From the NCBI GenBank assembly GCA_964364225.1, contig CAYIKP010000002.1, forward strand, positions 1 to 54,488: 54,488 nucleotides of DNA, read 5' to 3'. This document shows positions 48,281-54,488 of the stretch, in pieces (the first letter of the stretch is position 1; every line of letters begins with the position of its first letter). A model generated the notes under the pieces. It worked only from the letters and a program-made list of their open reading frames with translations. It was not told the origin of the DNA and did no database searches. Source of the stretch: 12-FULL-44-12b sp964364225 (lineage in GTDB: Bacteria; Patescibacteriota; Minisyncoccia; Phycocordibacterales; Zambryskibacteraceae). A program made the translations under genes and the position numbers.

Positions 48281-48478
48281 TATAATTCTTATTAGGGTCG
48301 CTCTGGCAAAATTTCCGGATACCAAATTCTTAGGGATTCCAATATTGCTGAGACCTGTTGAATCCGAAAGGAATCACTTAGTCTCATAGCTGAGGAAACC
48401 CACTTGCTAACAAGCAAAAGGGAATTATTGCCGCGGCCCTACGTAAGGGTCCCGCGTTAGCGGGACTTTTACGTAGGG
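48281..48478 (+). ncRNA. candidate structured RNA ending in a strong terminator
   Basis: The 373-bp gap before the beta-CASP gene has no convincing ORF. A TATAAT (48281-48286) precedes about 145 bases containing a GAGAC..GTCTC hairpin with inner GAATCC-GAAA-GGAATC and the segment GCTGAGGAAACCC, then a strong hairpin plus T-run. It does not match TPP, SRP, 6S or RNase P signatures that I know. It could equally be the leader of the 48509 gene. Confidence 0.3.
48437..48478. terminator. nested hairpin, likely terminator
   Basis: Inner GTCCCGC-GTTA-GCGGGAC is followed by TTTT, with outer arms CCCTACGTAA and TTACGTAGGG giving an extended palindrome. It lies 31 bases before the beta-CASP gene start. 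Confidence 0.7.
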
Positions 48479-48508
48479 TAAATACACTTACTTTGGTATT
48501 ATTGTTTT

Positions 48509-49897
48509 GTGAAGGAAAAAAATACAAACTCAAATTTTAAACTCATTGCTTGGGGAGGAGCTTCTACCGTTACTGGTGCTAATTTTGAATTAAGAACACC
48601 CCATTCACGTATTTTGGTTGATTGCGGACTAATTCAAGGAACGCCAGATATGGAAATTCTAAACAGGGATAATTTTGCGTATGATCCAAAAGCCTTTCAA
48701 GCCCTATTGGTGACACATTCCCACATGGATCACATTGGAAGAATTCCCAAACTTGTCAAAGAGGGTTTCAATGTGCCTATTTATTCCACGCCAGAAACAA
48801 AGGCGATTGTTGAAATAGTTTTACATGATGCATGTAATTTAGAATTTGAAAGAGCTAAAGAAGAAAATCGTGAACCAATGTATGCAAAAGAACATTTAAA
48901 TAAAGCAATATCTTTATGGCAAACTTTTTCATATCACCAAGAAACTATTATTACAGATGATATTTCCGTTTTTGCTTATGATGCGGGACACATACTAGGT
49001 TCTGCTACTCTGTGGATTTCACTCAAAGACGGTGCACAGCATAAATCAATTTTAATGTCTGGGGATTTGGGTAACTCACCATCACTATTACTAAAAGATA
49101 CAGAAATTCCACCAGGGCCAGATTTTGTTTTGATAGAAAGTGTTTATGGTGATCGTAATCACGAAGGAGCAGAAGAAAGAGAGGAAAATTTTAGAGGTGC
49201 TATCAGAGAGAGAATAGAGGCAGGCGGAACTGTACTTATACCAGCATTTTCTTTGGAGAGAACACAGGTCATATTGGCACTTTTAAATAATATGTTTGAT
49301 CAAGGCCTTTTGCCAAAGGTCCCAATCTTTTTAGACTCTCCTTTGGCCATACAAATCACCGCTGTTTACGAAAGAATGTCAGCGCTGTTTAACGATGAGG
49401 CGAGGGATGCCATGAAAGAGAAAGATGGTTTGTTTAGGTTTAAAACCCTGGAGCAGACGGCTAGAAGAGAAGATTCCAGAGCCATAGCCGGTGTTTATGG
49501 ACCGAAGATTATTATTGCTGGCTCAGGTATGTCTTCTGGAGGAAGGGTTGTATCGCATGAAAAAAGATACCTTCCAGAAGAAAACACATCATTACTTTTG
49601 ATGGGTTATCAAGCACCCGGAACGTTGGGTAGACTCTTAGAGGAGGGTGCAAAAATAGTAAGAATTGATAAAGAAGATGTACAGGTAAGAGCTAAGGTTA
49701 TTTCAATACATGGTTTTTCAGGACATAAAGACTCTGACCACTTGGTAGACTTTGTAAATCAGCTTACTCCCGCCCCTAAGAAAGTTTTTGTAGCAATGGG
49801 GGAAGCAAGGGCGTCAAACTTTTTAGCTCAAAGAATTCACGATAATCTAAATCTAGAAACTCAAGTAGTAAATCTCAAACAGGGATATATTTTATAG
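48509..49897 (+). CDS. beta-CASP metallo-beta-lactamase ribonuclease (CPSF/YSH1-like)
   Basis: A 462-residue protein. The MBL motifs are THSHMDHIGRIP (HxHxDH), GHILGSATLWI and MSGDLGN. The beta-CASP domain has ESVYGDRNHEG, IIIAGSGMSSGGRV and SIHGFSGHKDSDHL. Such enzymes process or degrade RNA. The start is GTG 48509. It is not RNase J (shorter, no C-terminal domain). Confidence 0.92.
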   Translation: MKEKNTNSNFKLIAWGGASTVTGANFELRTPHSRILVDCGLIQGTPDMEILNRDNFAYDPKAFQALLVTHSHMDHIGRIPKLVKEGFNVPIYSTPETKAIVEIVLHDACNLEFERAKEENREPMYAKEHLNKAISLWQTFSYHQETIITDDISVFAYDAGHILGSATLWISLKDGAQHKSILMSGDLGNSPSLLLKDTEIPPGPDFVLIESVYGDRNHEGAEEREENFRGAIRERIEAGGTVLIPAFSLERTQVILALLNNMFDQGLLPKVPIFLDSPLAIQITAVYERMSALFNDEARDAMKEKDGLFRFKTLEQTARREDSRAIAGVYGPKIIIAGSGMSSGGRVVSHEKRYLPEENTSLLLMGYQAPGTLGRLLEEGAKIVRIDKEDVQVRAKVISIHGFSGHKDSDHLVDFVNQLTPAPKKVFVAMGEARASNFLAQRIHDNLNLETQVVNLKQGYIL

Positions 49898-49931
49898 TTT
49901 TTCGTAATTGTGTTTTTCGGCGAACGCGCAT

Positions 49932-49952
49932 AAAACCCCCAGCGGGGGCTTT
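49932..49952 (+). terminator. rho-independent terminator after the beta-CASP gene
   Basis: A CCCCC-AGC-GGGGG stem flanked by A and T runs, 35 bases after the stop. Confidence 0.75.
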
Positions 49953-49980
49953 TGCTATGCTCATCTCGTCAGAGTAAAGA

Positions 49981-50001
49981 GTCCTTCGACAAGCTCAGGA
50001 C
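49981..50001. repeat. TTCGACARGYTCA hairpin repeat
   Basis: GTCC, core TTCGACAAGCTCA, GGAC. It has four complementary flanking bases and is the best-preserved copy in the window. Confidence 0.75.
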
Positions 50002-50071
50002 AGATTGACTCACCATGCTGACTCGATTCCGCAATGCTCGGCGAAAGACACAATTACTTCACTTTTCTCCT

Positions 50072-50258
50072 ATAAACCTAGAAATTATATTTTCAACACT
50101 CGTGAAGAAATTTGAAAATTAAGGAGCGGAATAGGAAAATTTGACTGTTTGAGGAGGTGGGCTTGTCGACGAGTTTCAAATTTTCCGTCAAATATAGCGA
50201 CTATAATTTTAAAATTGAGGAACGGCAGTTGGGTTGAAAATATAATTTCTAGGTTTAT
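50072..50258. repeat. 187-bp palindromic element at the rplT 3' end
   Basis: The outer 26-base arms (50072-50097, 50233-50258) are perfect complements. The inner parts match both halves of the rplB-rpsS element: for example ATAGCGACTATAATTTTAAA and GGAATAGGAAAATTTGACTG resemble its left and right halves. The right arm includes the rplT stop codon. The centre has no strong terminator. Confidence 0.85.
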
Positions 50259-50599
50259 TTCACCTTCTCTACGATTGAAGCAAACGTTGAAGGAGATTCT
50301 GCTGCCACTTGAGCCAGAACTTTTCTATCTAAATTTATTTTTACTTTCTTCAAGCCACCAATAAATTTGCTGTATGAAATTTTGTGAGGGGCGAGCGCTG
50401 CAGATAGGCGAATCATCCAAAGCTGACGCATATCATTTTTCTTGTCCCTTCTATGAGCAAAGGCATAAGCACCCGCATGCATTAATGCTTCGTAAGCGGC
50501 TTTTTCTTTAGTGGAACGACCAAAACGAAAGCCTTTTACCTGTTTTAGGACATTCCTTCTTGTTTTTAGTGCATTTACTCCTTTTTTAACTCTTGTCAT
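50255..50599 (-). CDS. rplT: 50S ribosomal protein L20
   Basis: A 114-residue L20 with MTRVKKGVNALKTRRNVLKQ, the helical KGFRFGRSTKEKAAYEALMH and the folded C-terminal domain. It is the last gene of the infC-rpmI-rplT operon. Its stop lies in a palindromic element. Confidence 0.97.
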   Translation of the reverse strand: MTRVKKGVNALKTRRNVLKQVKGFRFGRSTKEKAAYEALMHAGAYAFAHRRDKKNDMRQLWMIRLSAALAPHKISYSKFIGGLKKVKINLDRKVLAQVAAESPSTFASIVEKVK

Positions 50600-50635
50600 G
50601 GTGGTTGTTTAATTACTCGTAGTGAGTCGGCTTAA

Positions 50636-50821
50636 CTACATATTTACCAAAAATCGGCTAGCAGCCTTGTTTGTAAGCTTAATTGTTGAAGATCTCTTCT
50701 TACTAAGCTGGCTTCTACGTGTCTCCTTAGCGTTAAAATGGTTCTTGCCGGGTAGGCGAGATACCAATTTACCATTACGGGTAAGCTTTATACGCTTCGT
50801 GAACGACTTGTTGGTTTTCAT
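50636..50821 (-). CDS. rpmI: 50S ribosomal protein L35
   Basis: A 61-residue L35 with MKTNKSFTKRIKLTRNGKLV, NHFNAKETRRSQLSKKRSST. It precedes rplT by 36 bases. Confidence 0.95.
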   Translation of the reverse strand: MKTNKSFTKRIKLTRNGKLVSRLPGKNHFNAKETRRSQLSKKRSSTIKLTNKAASRFLVNM

Positions 50822-50836
50822 AATTTGAGTGCCTAA

Positions 50837-50942
50837 TATACCCCGTTAGATAGGATATATCAAGCTTTTTGGTATACAAAAAAGCTTTAGTCTATGGGCC
50901 CAAAATACCATCTTTTATCCTTTTATTATCTAACGGGGTATA
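50837..50942. repeat. 106-bp palindrome between infC and rpmI
   Basis: Perfect 16-base ends (TATACCCCGTTAGATA and complement) enclose an AAGCTTTTT/AAAAAAGCTT stem and other weak pairs. It shares TATACCCCG-TAG with the SOD-leader palindrome. Lying where L20 or L35 control structures occur in other bacteria, it could have a regulatory effect; that is inference. Confidence 0.75.
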
Positions 50943-51002
50943 CTCCCAAATACCTAGAGTAAGCAACAAACTAGGCCCTTTAATGAACTTCCTATAAAAG
51001 GG

Positions 51003-51521
51003 CTATTTAGTGGGGGATTTTTCTATAACAGCGGTCATTCCCTTGGGGCTCCTTTTTGGAGATTCGGCAAGTGTAAAGTTTTCTGTCACCAAAAGGAGAA
51101 ATTTATTCATCTTTTCCTTTAAAAACTTTTCATCAATACTTTTAGCTCTTCCGGGAAGAAAAAGGTCAACTTTTACCCTATGTCCTTCTTTTATCCATTC
51201 AGAGGTTTTCTTTGCTTTGAGGTTTAGGTCGTGTTCTCCGGTACCAATACGAATCTGTATGCTTTTTATCTCAATTACATGAGATTTTGTTTTTGCTTGT
51301 TTGTGTTTTTTGGCTTCAATGTATTGATATTTTCCATAGTCCATTATTTTTGCTATTGGGGGGTTTGAGTTGGGGGATATCTCTATCAAATCTGTTCCAA
51401 GTTCCGCAGCCTTAGCTAATGCGTCTAATCTAGCTAACACGCCAAAATTTTCACCCATTGGGCCTATGATGCGCAATTCTTTTGCTTGAATCTGGTTATT
51501 TATACGGAGTCTTTCTGCCAA
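51003..51521 (-). CDS. infC: translation initiation factor IF-3
   Basis: A 172-residue IF3. The N-domain has RINNQIQAKELRIIGPMGEN and LIEISPNSNPPIAKIMDYGK; the C-domain has IRIGTGEHDLNLKAKKTSEW. The start used is TTG 51521; non-AUG starts are a known autoregulatory feature of infC. An 8-codon frame (MAKKVKLV, 51538-51564) lies just upstream. First gene of infC-rpmI-rplT. Confidence 0.96.
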   Translation of the reverse strand: MAERLRINNQIQAKELRIIGPMGENFGVLARLDALAKAAELGTDLIEISPNSNPPIAKIMDYGKYQYIEAKKHKQAKTKSHVIEIKSIQIRIGTGEHDLNLKAKKTSEWIKEGHRVKVDLFLPGRAKSIDEKFLKEKMNKFLLLVTENFTLAESPKRSPKGMTAVIEKSPTK

Positions 51522-51566
51522 TTGATTTTCTAGAATATTAAACTAATTTCACTTTTTTCGCCATAG

Positions 51567-52649
51567 CTACAGTAAACGCCTAATAAGCATAGCTATTCTT
51601 TCTTGAATTTTCTCAATTAAACTACGATTTCTCCACTCAACAAGATTAACCTTTGATGCTCCAGAACAATCTTCTTCAAAATAGGCAGCCACTTGATCAA
51701 TAAACAAAGAGCTATGCGATATTACGTTTCCCTCATAGTTGAAATTGAAAGAAAGGGAATCAAAATTAAAACTTCCAACTGTTGCGAATTTGTCATCAAC
51801 AACAAGGGTTTTTGCGTGAAGCATTGCGTCTTCGTATCTATATATATCTACTCCGCTTTTTAATAATTTTCCAAACACAGAACGGCTAGCGCGGTCCACC
51901 CAAGGATGGTTTGACTGTTTAGGAATAAGTATTTTTACCTCAACCCCGCGCATTGAGGCAAGGCGTAAAATTCTAGACATTTTTCTATCTGGAATAAAGT
52001 AGGGGGTAGTCAACAGTATCCTTTTTTGAGCTCCAGCTAGCTCATAAGCCACTTTTTCATAAAGGAACCTTTTTGTTCTAGAGGGAGAATTGGTTATAAA
52101 TTGAAAACCTCTTATAAAATGTTTTGTTTTTTTCAAACGTCTAAAAAACCTTTTTTCATTTGAAAGTGCCCACATCTCTAAGAATGCGTGTCTCATTTCC
52201 TCAACTACGGGTCCAATAACTTTTAGGTGAGTGTCTCGCCAATTTTTCATATCCTCTCTAAAACCCACTCCTCCCACAAAACCGATATGTTCATCTATAA
52301 CCATTACTTTTCTGTGATTTCTAAAAAACCAAGAAAAAATAGTATCTAAACGCCAGAGTTTTACAGGATTCCAAAAAATAAGTTTTACACCACTTTCTTC
52401 AATTTCTCTTAAAAGACTATTGTCATAAAAAAGGCCGGAAACCGCTCCTCCGACCATGTCTACTATTACTTGCACCCCCAAACCCTCTCGCGCTCTATCC
52501 ATGAGGAGGTTTAAAAACTTTTTACCCACATGATCGTTTCCTATAATGTATTGTTCGCACAAAATTTCTTTTTTGGCGTCGCGTACTGCTTCAAACATTG
52601 ATTCCCACGCATCTTCGGCTTTCAAGAAGAACTGCCAGTCTGTATGCAT
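51567..52649 (-). CDS. phospholipase D-superfamily cardiolipin synthase-like protein
   Basis: A 360-residue protein with two HKD motifs: HRKVMVIDEHIGFVGGVGF and HAKTLVVDDKFATVGSFNFD. It lacks the N-terminal membrane helices of canonical Cls. It would transfer phosphatidyl groups to make cardiolipin, or act as another PLD enzyme. It is divergent from the DedA-PAP2 lipid gene. Confidence 0.9.
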   Translation of the reverse strand: MHTDWQFFLKAEDAWESMFEAVRDAKKEILCEQYIIGNDHVGKKFLNLLMDRAREGLGVQVIVDMVGGAVSGLFYDNSLLREIEESGVKLIFWNPVKLWRLDTIFSWFFRNHRKVMVIDEHIGFVGGVGFREDMKNWRDTHLKVIGPVVEEMRHAFLEMWALSNEKRFFRRLKKTKHFIRGFQFITNSPSRTKRFLYEKVAYELAGAQKRILLTTPYFIPDRKMSRILRLASMRGVEVKILIPKQSNHPWVDRASRSVFGKLLKSGVDIYRYEDAMLHAKTLVVDDKFATVGSFNFDSLSFNFNYEGNVISHSSLFIDQVAAYFEEDCSGASKVNLVEWRNRSLIEKIQERIAMLIRRLL

Positions 52650-52717
52650 ATATTTTTTAGTACCCTCTATCTTACCAAAGTGCCAAGGAAAGGCTTTTAA
52701 TGTAAAGTATTACTCAC

Positions 52718-54109
52718 ATGCACCCCTTACTTCAAAGTATTGTAGATTTCGCACTTATTACCGCTGCCCCACTAAAGCACTTGGGAGTGTTTGGATATCC
52801 CACACTTTTTCTCATTGCATTTGTTGAGTCGGTGATAATAATTGGTTCATTTATTCCAGGTTCTATTGGAATAATTTTTGCAGGATTTTTAGCCCACGCT
52901 GGTTACTATAGTTTTTGGTGGCTGGTTCCGTTCGCTGTATTAGGAGGAATTCTAGGAGATTGGCTAAGTTTTTATTTGGGCGGTAAAGGAGAGAATTTTT
53001 TCAAAAGTGAAGCAAGATTTTTAAAAAAGACACACTTGGAGCGTGGAAAGATATTTTTTGAAAAATACGGAGATAAAAGCGTTCTCATTGGACGTTTTAC
53101 AGGACCGCTTCGTCCGATAATTCCTTTTGTTGCAGGGCTTTCAAAAATGAATAAGAGGGTCTTTATGTTTTGGAATGTAGTGAGCTCTTTTATTTGGATA
53201 CTTTTTCATATGTCTCTTGGTTATTTCTTTGGTACCTCCCTTAAAGCAATAGAGGGCTGGTCTTTGTGGGCAGGGGGGATACTCCTTGTACTTATTGGAA
53301 CAATTGTCGCGGGGGCGATATTGATTCAACAAAGAGAAAGAATTTTTTCTTTTCTAGACAAAAAAATCGATTTTATTTTAAAGGGAGTTTTAGAAAATAC
53401 TTATTTGGGTGTATTTTTGGAAAAACATCCTAGTTTGGGAACGTGGATAAAGGCTCGTTTTCAAAGGCATGTCTTTACTGGTTTACCCCTTACTATGTTA
53501 GTGATCTCAGCTTTTTATTTAGCCAGTTTGTTTGAGGGCGTAGCAGAAGACGTTGTTTCAACTGGTTTTTTTACAGCTATTGATGAAAAAGTTTTATCTT
53601 TCGCCATAAATCTTCATCATCCAAATTTTGCAAAATTTGTTGTTTGGGTTACATCCCTTGGAGGGGAGACAGTTATTCCAGTAGTCGCAATTGTTTCTGT
53701 AATTATTTTTTTCTTTGTTAAAAGAAAGATATTTATTCTTCCACTTATTTTTACCGGAGCATTAGCAGAAATTTTTAATTTGTCTGGAAAAGCATTTTTC
53801 CATAGAGCTCGCCCCACAGAAATGCTAGTTAATGAAACAAGTTTTTCATTTCCATCTGGGCACGCCACGCTCTCGATTGCTATTTATGGCTTTATTGCAT
53901 ATGTAATTATGCGCACAGTTAAAAGCGAAAGTGTAAAAATTTGGCTTACTGTTTTCTTTTCAATTCTAATTACTGCAATTTCTTTGAGCAGGATTTATCT
54001 TCGTGTGCATTACGCAACTGATGTCTTGGGGGGGCTTATTTTGGGGGGGATTTCTTTGATAGCCGGAATAATTTTGAGTGAGTATTTACTGTCTAAAAAA
54101 TCAAGATAA
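52718..54109 (+). CDS. DedA-PAP2 fusion membrane protein
   Basis: A 463-residue polytopic protein. The N-terminal 200 residues are DedA/SNARE-associated type (SFIPGSIGIIFAGFLAH, FFEKYGDKSVLIGRFTGPLR, ending WILFHMSLGYFFG). The C-terminal half is a PAP2 phosphatase with KAFFHRARP, FPSGHATLS and SRIYLRVHYATD, all three motifs complete. Such fusions likely flip and dephosphorylate undecaprenyl or phosphatidyl lipids. The ATG is 68 bases from the divergent PLD gene. Confidence 0.93.
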   Translation: MHPLLQSIVDFALITAAPLKHLGVFGYPTLFLIAFVESVIIIGSFIPGSIGIIFAGFLAHAGYYSFWWLVPFAVLGGILGDWLSFYLGGKGENFFKSEARFLKKTHLERGKIFFEKYGDKSVLIGRFTGPLRPIIPFVAGLSKMNKRVFMFWNVVSSFIWILFHMSLGYFFGTSLKAIEGWSLWAGGILLVLIGTIVAGAILIQQRERIFSFLDKKIDFILKGVLENTYLGVFLEKHPSLGTWIKARFQRHVFTGLPLTMLVISAFYLASLFEGVAEDVVSTGFFTAIDEKVLSFAINLHHPNFAKFVVWVTSLGGETVIPVVAIVSVIIFFFVKRKIFILPLIFTGALAEIFNLSGKAFFHRARPTEMLVNETSFSFPSGHATLSIAIYGFIAYVIMRTVKSESVKIWLTVFFSILITAISLSRIYLRVHYATDVLGGLILGGISLIAGIILSEYLLSKKSR

Positions 54110-54232
54110 AAGCCTTGCAATGAACACGATTAGTGCGACTACGAGCAACGTGTGAATAAAACTGCCACCCACATCAAAACTCAAACCGAGAACCCAAAGA
54201 ACTATTAATACTACGATAATTGTCCAAATCAT
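54101..54232 (-). CDS. 43-residue lmo0937-family membrane protein
   Basis: The minus-strand frame reads MIWTIIVVLIVLWVLGLSFD, then VGGSFIHTLLVVALIVF. It has two hydrophobic helices with a Gly turn, typical of the small lmo0937/DUF5670 family whose role is unknown (often stress-linked). Its ATG overlaps the TGA of the upstream sigma-factor gene (ATGA). It overlaps the convergent PAP2 gene by nine bases. Confidence 0.75.
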   Translation of the reverse strand: MIWTIIVVLIVLWVLGLSFDVGGSFIHTLLVVALIVFIARLLS

Positions 54233-54488
54233 ATTTTTAAGTGGTTAGATAAAATTTTAAGTTTTTCAAGCCCCCTGTGTGCCTGCACGGCAACCGTGTT
54301 TCTCGATTGCCCAGTAATAAGTGATATTTCTTTTAGTGATAAATCTTGTATATAACGCATTTGCATTACTTTTTGATAAGTTATTGGTAAATTTTTAATT
54401 AATAAAATTACCGCTTTTCCATCCAAAACATTAACTAAATTATCAGAATGATCTATGCTTGGCTCAACCATTTTCAATAAGAGTATCA
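54229..54488 (-). CDS. sigma-70 family RNA polymerase sigma factor, C-terminal part
   Basis: The frame is open to the window edge, so this is the C-terminal part only. It shows sigma region 4: LPITYQKVMQMRYIQDLSLK, EISLITGQSRNTVAVQAHRG, a helix-turn-helix for -35 recognition. The style is that of ECF or small alternative sigma factors. Translationally coupled to the lmo0937-like gene. Confidence 0.85.
   Translation of the reverse strand, partial: ILLLKMVEPSIDHSDNLVNVLDGKAVILLIKNLPITYQKVMQMRYIQDLSLKEISLITGQSRNTVAVQAHRGLEKLKILSNHLKI

Larger units (their letters stand above)
49904..50057. repeat. 154-bp palindromic element with central terminator
   Basis: The outer arms GTAATTGTGTTTTTCGGCGA and TCGGCGAAAGACACAATTAC are complementary at 18 of 20 positions. 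Inside are CCCCC-AGC-GGGGG plus T4 (49932-49952), a terminator for the beta-CASP gene, and a GTCC-TTCGACAAGCTCA-GGAC hairpin (49981-50001). Confidence 0.75.

Noticed and set aside
48198..48389. 63-residue ORF upstream of the beta-CASP gene
   Set aside because: It has no ribosome binding site, no recognisable domain and unusual composition, and it crosses the putative -10 box and structured region.
48340..48420. TPP riboswitch, SRP RNA or RNase P RNA
   Set aside because: GCTGAGA and GAGGAAA words occur, but the partner segments of each class (TPP ACCCUUUGAACCUGAUC-type core, SRP GGAAGC loop, RNase P conserved regions) are missing.

Overview
The window looks like a piece of a Candidate Phyla Radiation genome (Patescibacteria, Parcubacteria-like). 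It is AT-rich and gene-dense and uses the standard bacterial code. The S10-spc ribosomal cluster runs from rpsE straight to rplO with no rpmD (L30), which is a known CPR trait. Several enzymes are short or split: a trigger factor without its PPIase domain, and ComEC divided into two genes. Most native genes have no clear Shine-Dalgarno sequence. This placement is inferred from gene content and order only.

Layout. 1-4466: tRNA-Gly end, a secreted coiled-coil protein, HU, RNase Y, ClpP, RsmE. 4535-7522: a GC-rich acyl-carrier-like gene, then a diversity-generating retroelement (DGR). 7524-12029: trigger factor, small envelope proteins, pyrophosphatase, NusA (all minus). 12127-24795: a degenerate PilB/GspE ATPase, TpiA, GIY-YIG, Pgk, HIT, RecJ, RNase HI, ComEC, an ABC exporter, SOD, a MBL hydrolase, L28 and a site-2 protease. 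24847-47423: str, L10-L12, tuf and S10-spc clusters through secY, an adenylate-kinase-like gene and map. 47530-54488: NDK, a beta-CASP nuclease, the infC-rpmI-rplT operon, a PLD-type synthase, a DedA-PAP2 fusion, and an ECF-type sigma factor running off the end.

The main system is the DGR. A variable repeat (VR, 5602-5718) forms the C-terminus of a 219-residue target protein. It is matched without gaps by a template repeat (TR, 6031-6147). I count 20 differences in 117 positions, and 19 of them fall on template adenines, which is the signature of adenine-directed mutagenic retrohoming. An Avd-like helical-bundle gene (minus strand) and a DGR-type reverse transcriptase (plus strand) begin head to head inside a 26-bp palindrome. 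As sequenced, both carry lesions. The RT has an in-frame TAG where the family has Trp, and avd is out of frame with its ATG across a ten-G tract. The element may be decaying, phase-variable, or partly mis-assembled.

Two further themes recur. First, short GC-rich orphan genes, mostly with their own terminators and better Shine-Dalgarno sites, sit inside operons that are normally uninterrupted (rpsG|fusA, fusA|rplJ, rplB|rpsS). Second, the intergenic DNA carries several families of long imperfect palindromes and short hairpins. Some have entered coding sequence (rplD, rpsE, rplL, rpmC, rpsC), one lies inside the L10 autoregulatory leader, and the 3' end of rplL is present three times in series around such elements.
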